Of a DNA stretch of 64,000 nt, positions 61,093 to 64,000 are shown one piece after another. How positions within the stretch are numbered: position 1 is the first letter of the stretch; the number at the start of each line of letters is the position of its first letter. Origin of the DNA: Kistimonas sp964291485 (lineage in GTDB: Bacteria > Pseudomonadota > Gammaproteobacteria > Pseudomonadales > Endozoicomonadaceae); NCBI GenBank assembly GCA_964291485.2, contig OZ220224.1:2914001-2978000 (forward strand), read 5' to 3'. The position numbers were made by a program, and so were the translations under genes. The notes beneath the pieces were generated by a model. It did no database searches. It was given only the letters and a program-made list of their open reading frames with translations, and was not told where the DNA came from.

Positions 61093-61980
61093 TCAGAACA
61101 ACAACCTGTATTGCTCAAAAAGTGCTTTCCCTATCTGAACAATGGCCTCATTGCGCTGTTCAAATGATGCATCCGTCTGCGAGATATAGATGCTCACAAT
61201 AATGGCCGCCCGTTTTTCAGGCCAGACGACAGCAGTGATTCCACGGGAACCATAACCGCCCGCACCGGAACGATCAGCAATCTGCCAGCCGGTGGGCAAA
61301 ATGGAGCGCAGCAGGTTATCGGCTACCTGGTTGTCCTTCATCCACTGCATCAACTGCGCTTGCGCATCAGGTGATAACGCCTTGCCAAAAAGTAACGTAT
61401 TGAGCGTGGTTGTTATTGCGTTTGGAGTGGTTGTATCACGTGGGTCGCCGGGGCTGGCTTCGTTAAGCTCAGTTTCAAAACGATCCAACCGGGTGGCAGG
61501 GTCACCCAGATCTCGCAGAAACTGCGTCAGCGCCTGCGGTCCGCCGGTATTTTTAAGAATGATATTTGCCGCCGTATTGTCACTCATCCGCATGGTGGCG
61601 GCACAGGCCTGCTCGAGCGAAATGGATTGACCAACCTGCTCCTCCAGCACCGGCGACCATGTCAGCATCGATGCTTTCTCAACGAGAACCGGGTGATCCA
61701 ACGTGATCTTGTCTTCTGCAACATCGCTCAATAGTTTGGCGCAGGCAAGCGTTTTAAACGTGCTCATCAAAGGGACGCGTTCGTCCCCATTGTGGTTCCA
61801 GCGCTTTTGTGTGGCTGTGTCGTACACTGACACGCCGACATGGGCATTCAGTGTTTTTTCCACATTATTGATAACCTGCAATACAGAGTCACCTGAGCCC
61901 GCCCACGCAGAGGTAATACTCATTAACAACGCAACAAACACGCAAACATTCAAAGAGGGAAAACGACTATTCAATGACAT
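61093..61980 (-). CDS. Class A beta-lactamase, CARB/PSE-like
   Basis: A 295-residue periplasmic serine beta-lactamase. The signal peptide ends near SAWA. Catalytic motifs are STFK (Ser73, Lys76), SDN (133-135), ETELN (Glu169 and Asn173, the Ambler Glu166 and Asn170 positions) and RSG (237-239) in place of KTG. The RSG motif, the DTTTPNAI and SILPTGWQIADRSGAGGYGSRGITAVVW stretches closely parallel the carbenicillinase (CARB/PSE) group. Cys80 and Cys126 fit the class A disulfide. It should hydrolyse penicillins, carbenicillin included. There is no regulator gene, integron or insertion sequence nearby, so it looks chromosomal. Confidence 0.93.
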   Translation of the reverse strand: MSLNSRFPSLNVCVFVALLMSITSAWAGSGDSVLQVINNVEKTLNAHVGVSVYDTATQKRWNHNGDERVPLMSTFKTLACAKLLSDVAEDKITLDHPVLVEKASMLTWSPVLEEQVGQSISLEQACAATMRMSDNTAANIILKNTGGPQALTQFLRDLGDPATRLDRFETELNEASPGDPRDTTTPNAITTTLNTLLFGKALSPDAQAQLMQWMKDNQVADNLLRSILPTGWQIADRSGAGGYGSRGITAVVWPEKRAAIIVSIYISQTDASFEQRNEAIVQIGKALFEQYRLLF

Positions 61981-62169
61981 ATGACTTCAGAAAACATGAG
62001 AGAATATAAATGGTTCCAGTAGTAGCTGGTACTAAGGAATGCGCAATAAATCGATACAGTACAAGCCAATCATTGACGGCTCAGTGCCCTGATGATGCAT
62101 CACTCCCTGGCCAGAAACTTTGACATGATAAGCTCACAGCAGATTAACTTGCCTTGGCTGCATGATCAT

Positions 62170-62619
62170 TCAGCTAACCTGCAGCGTCATAGCGGCGATG
62201 ACGATATATCTCAATAACTTGCCAACGGTCACCAACAGGACAAACCAGCACAGACGAATCCGCAATATGCCCGCCATCACGGTTAGCGGATCACCAATCA
62301 CCGGCACCCATGCAAACAGCAATGAGGCGATGCCGTATTGAGTGAAACGCTGCTCCGCCCGCAAGAATTCATCGTCAGACATTTTCAGCCATTTCTGGAT
62401 GACGTTTTTGCTGGCCCAGTACCCCAGCGCATAGTTGGTCAGCGAACCAAGCACATTTCCCACCGTAGCCACGGTAACCAATACAGTGGGGGATAACCCG
62501 CCCAGCAGCAATGCCCCCAGCACCAGCTCCGAGCCAAGGGGTAAAATCGTTGCAGCAAGGAAGGCAGCGATGAAAAGGCCGAAATAACCGAACTCCGCAA
62601 GATATTCCATAAAAACCAT
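62170..62619 (-). CDS. yqaA: YqaA-like VTT/DedA-type membrane protein
   Basis: A 149-residue inner-membrane protein of the VTT (SNARE-associated) family, matching E. coli YqaA: FGLFIAAFLAATILPLGSELVLGALLLGG, GNVLGSLTNYALGYWAS, ERFTQYG-type segment, and LLFAWVPVIGDPLTVMAGILRI. DedA/VTT proteins are lipid-transport or envelope-homeostasis proteins; YqaA itself is uncharacterised. Start ATG 62619 or 62610. The 237 bases upstream hold no other gene. Confidence 0.9.
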   Translation of the reverse strand: MVFMEYLAEFGYFGLFIAAFLAATILPLGSELVLGALLLGGLSPTVLVTVATVGNVLGSLTNYALGYWASKNVIQKWLKMSDDEFLRAEQRFTQYGIASLLFAWVPVIGDPLTVMAGILRIRLCWFVLLVTVGKLLRYIVIAAMTLQVS

Positions 62620-62856
62620 AACTGACAGGAGCAGACATTTACGCCCAGAAAAAATAACGCTGTATACAACGAGAAAGTGCTAACGAAAAGCGCTAATAAT
62701 ATTGACGATACTTTTCAAGTTGTAAGTATATTCTTGGGCAGAAAAACGCTTTTCAGGTATAAAGCGGTAAAGACCACTGGCACCAGCTCACAACCTTTCA
62801 CCAATAGCTACGGCAGAGGCATATAAGGCAAGGGATCCCTACAGCTGTTATTGTGA

Positions 62857-63984
62857 TCAGGTATCCTTATTAACTTTCACAGGCAGGTGCGCTTCAATCA
62901 CATCTATCGCCACATCACTTTTATGCACACTAATCCCCCGTTTTTCGGGATCAGGCAGCGTCATGATTGAGCCGATCAACTGTCCTTTAACTGAGAGCCC
63001 GGGTTTGCTTCTGCCACTGGGCGAGACGGGATCTCCTTTGATACGGATATGCTGAATACTGCCTTTCGCCTTTTCGACCCGGTCTTCACCCAGCTGATCC
63101 AGTGTTCCCTGGGACAAACCTGCAGAATTAATGGTAATGACGCCCTCAAAACGCTCAGGGGGATACCTATCCTGCACTGCAGTGTAAGCAAACTGCGCCA
63201 CACCGCCTCCTAGTGAATGGCCCGCAACACCAAATGTCGAGCCAGATAAGGGTTCATGCTTTAACAGAAGGTCAAACACTGCGACAGCACTTCGGTACAT
63301 CGGTGATTTCATACCCAACCATTGGGTAATATCAGCTTTGATAGTGCCACTGCGTCCTGTTTCATTTTTTGATCCGGGCTCTGTACCCGCAAAGACAACG
63401 ACTATAGCGTTACCCTTCCTGACCACCATGGCCTTCGCATTATCCGGCGCATGAATCAGGCCCGTGGCGTCATCGTAGAGCATTTGCAATTCAGTCGGCA
63501 GCTCTTCCTGCTTTAACAGCGTACAGCCGTCGGGTAAGATGACATCCTTAAAATTTGGGTCAAACCCTTGGTAGGCCGCATCGCACAGCATGGCGCAGTT
63601 GGCGATATTCTCCTTATCGGCTTGCTCCAGGGCCAAAAAGTCCCCCAAATCCTTTGTATCGGTTACCGGAGAATCCTTAACACGCTGTTTATCTCCCAAC
63701 TCAGGCGCCTTGACCAACATATCCCCCTGCTGCCTGATCAACTTTTTGTTCAGGGCAACAGCTTTTTTAACATTTTTCTCTAACTGCTTTTCAGACGTGG
63801 ATTCAGCTCGGTTTAGCCCCAGCATTCTAAGGTCAGAAAAGACTTCACGCCTCAATCGTTTTTCAAACCGCCCCGTGCCAGAGGGCTCCTGCAAGCCGGC
63901 CAGCATTCGGCTGACAGCATGCTTTGCGTTGTTAAACCGCCTTAACAAAGAGTCTTGAACTTTGTGCCTCAAGACTTTACGCAC
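62857..63984 (-). CDS. Class 3 lipase-domain protein, start possibly outside window
   Basis: At least 375 residues. Residues 1-110 are basic and helical. Residues 120-340 form an alpha/beta-hydrolase of the lipase class 3 (fungal-lipase-like) type: VVVFAGTEPGS (oxyanion strand), nucleophile Ser257 in GVAGHSLGGGVAQFAY, the acid probably Asp316 in RIKGDPVSPSG, and a His near the C-terminus (ISVHKSD or IEAHL). There is no signal peptide in the visible part. GTG 63984 is the listed start, but the frame stays open to the window edge, so more N-terminal sequence may exist. Such lipase_3 proteins occur among effectors of intracellular bacteria; the role here is unknown. Confidence 0.82.
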   Translation of the reverse strand: MRKVLRHKVQDSLLRRFNNAKHAVSRMLAGLQEPSGTGRFEKRLRREVFSDLRMLGLNRAESTSEKQLEKNVKKAVALNKKLIRQQGDMLVKAPELGDKQRVKDSPVTDTKDLGDFLALEQADKENIANCAMLCDAAYQGFDPNFKDVILPDGCTLLKQEELPTELQMLYDDATGLIHAPDNAKAMVVRKGNAIVVVFAGTEPGSKNETGRSGTIKADITQWLGMKSPMYRSAVAVFDLLLKHEPLSGSTFGVAGHSLGGGVAQFAYTAVQDRYPPERFEGVITINSAGLSQGTLDQLGEDRVEKAKGSIQHIRIKGDPVSPSGRSKPGLSVKGQLIGSIMTLPDPEKRGISVHKSDVAIDVIEAHLPVKVNKDT

Positions 63985-64000
63985 ACTCAGGGATTTCTCT

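Overview
The window looks like a chromosomal segment of a host-associated marine gammaproteobacterium of the Endozoicomonas/Oceanospirillales type. That is an inference from gene content and recollection of such genomes, not from a search. Gammaproteobacterial core genes (tusDCBE, polB, yccA, gdhA, cobB, yhhQ, rlmJ, and fabY as in pseudomonads) alternate with very large, AT-rich genes for eukaryote-like proteins (ankyrin, WD40, long disordered and helical-repeat proteins). I see no phage, integrase, transposase, CRISPR or rRNA.

Layout. 1-8.7 kb: end of a MazG-like pyrophosphohydrolase gene, DNA polymerase II, small secreted or unknown proteins, a chromate transporter, a tandem Lcl-domain pair and a cupin. 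8.9-14.7 kb: CPA1 antiporter, cold-shock protein, tRNA-Ser(UGA), yccA and the tusDCBE sulfur-relay operon. 14.9-27.9 kb: two giant genes, A (about 2105 residues) and B (1355 residues), separated by a DMT exporter, a small membrane protein and a class II glutamine amidotransferase. 27.9-38.5 kb: cysK, a 103-bp palindromic element, a MoxR/VWA pair, gene C (protease-like domain plus ankyrin repeats), gdhA, a PRPP-synthase-like gene and gene D (acidic disordered protein with a cysteine cluster). 38.5-47.1 kb: cobB, a DUF4139 protein, yhhQ, a CBS protein, a gate-domain membrane protein, fabY, a GlxA-type regulator and a DUF2147 protein. 47.4-52.2 kb: a complete BMP-type nucleoside/sugar ABC importer. 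52.4-57.1 kb: rlmJ, a HAD phosphatase, a secreted histidine acid phosphatase, tRNA-Pro(GGG) and a periplasmic alpha-carbonic anhydrase. 57.2-64 kb: two tandem WD40 paralogues, an Asp/Glu racemase, a CARB-like class A beta-lactamase, yqaA and a class 3 lipase gene reaching the right edge.

The most interesting material is the set of effector-like genes A, B, C and D. All are on the + strand, are visibly richer in A and T than their neighbours, and lie singly between housekeeping genes. B carries seven TQT/VQT/SQT motifs in about 120 disordered residues, which resembles multivalent binding sites for the eukaryotic dynein light chain LC8. A and B share a layout: N-terminal domain, disordered linker, basic NLS-like cluster, long helical C-terminus. 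C has a candidate papain-like Cys-His-Asp triad ahead of its ankyrin repeats. D has six cysteines in twelve residues, like an S-acylation site. Together with the WD40 pair and the lipase they suggest a repertoire of proteins acting on a eukaryotic host. Secretion and function are inferred, not shown.
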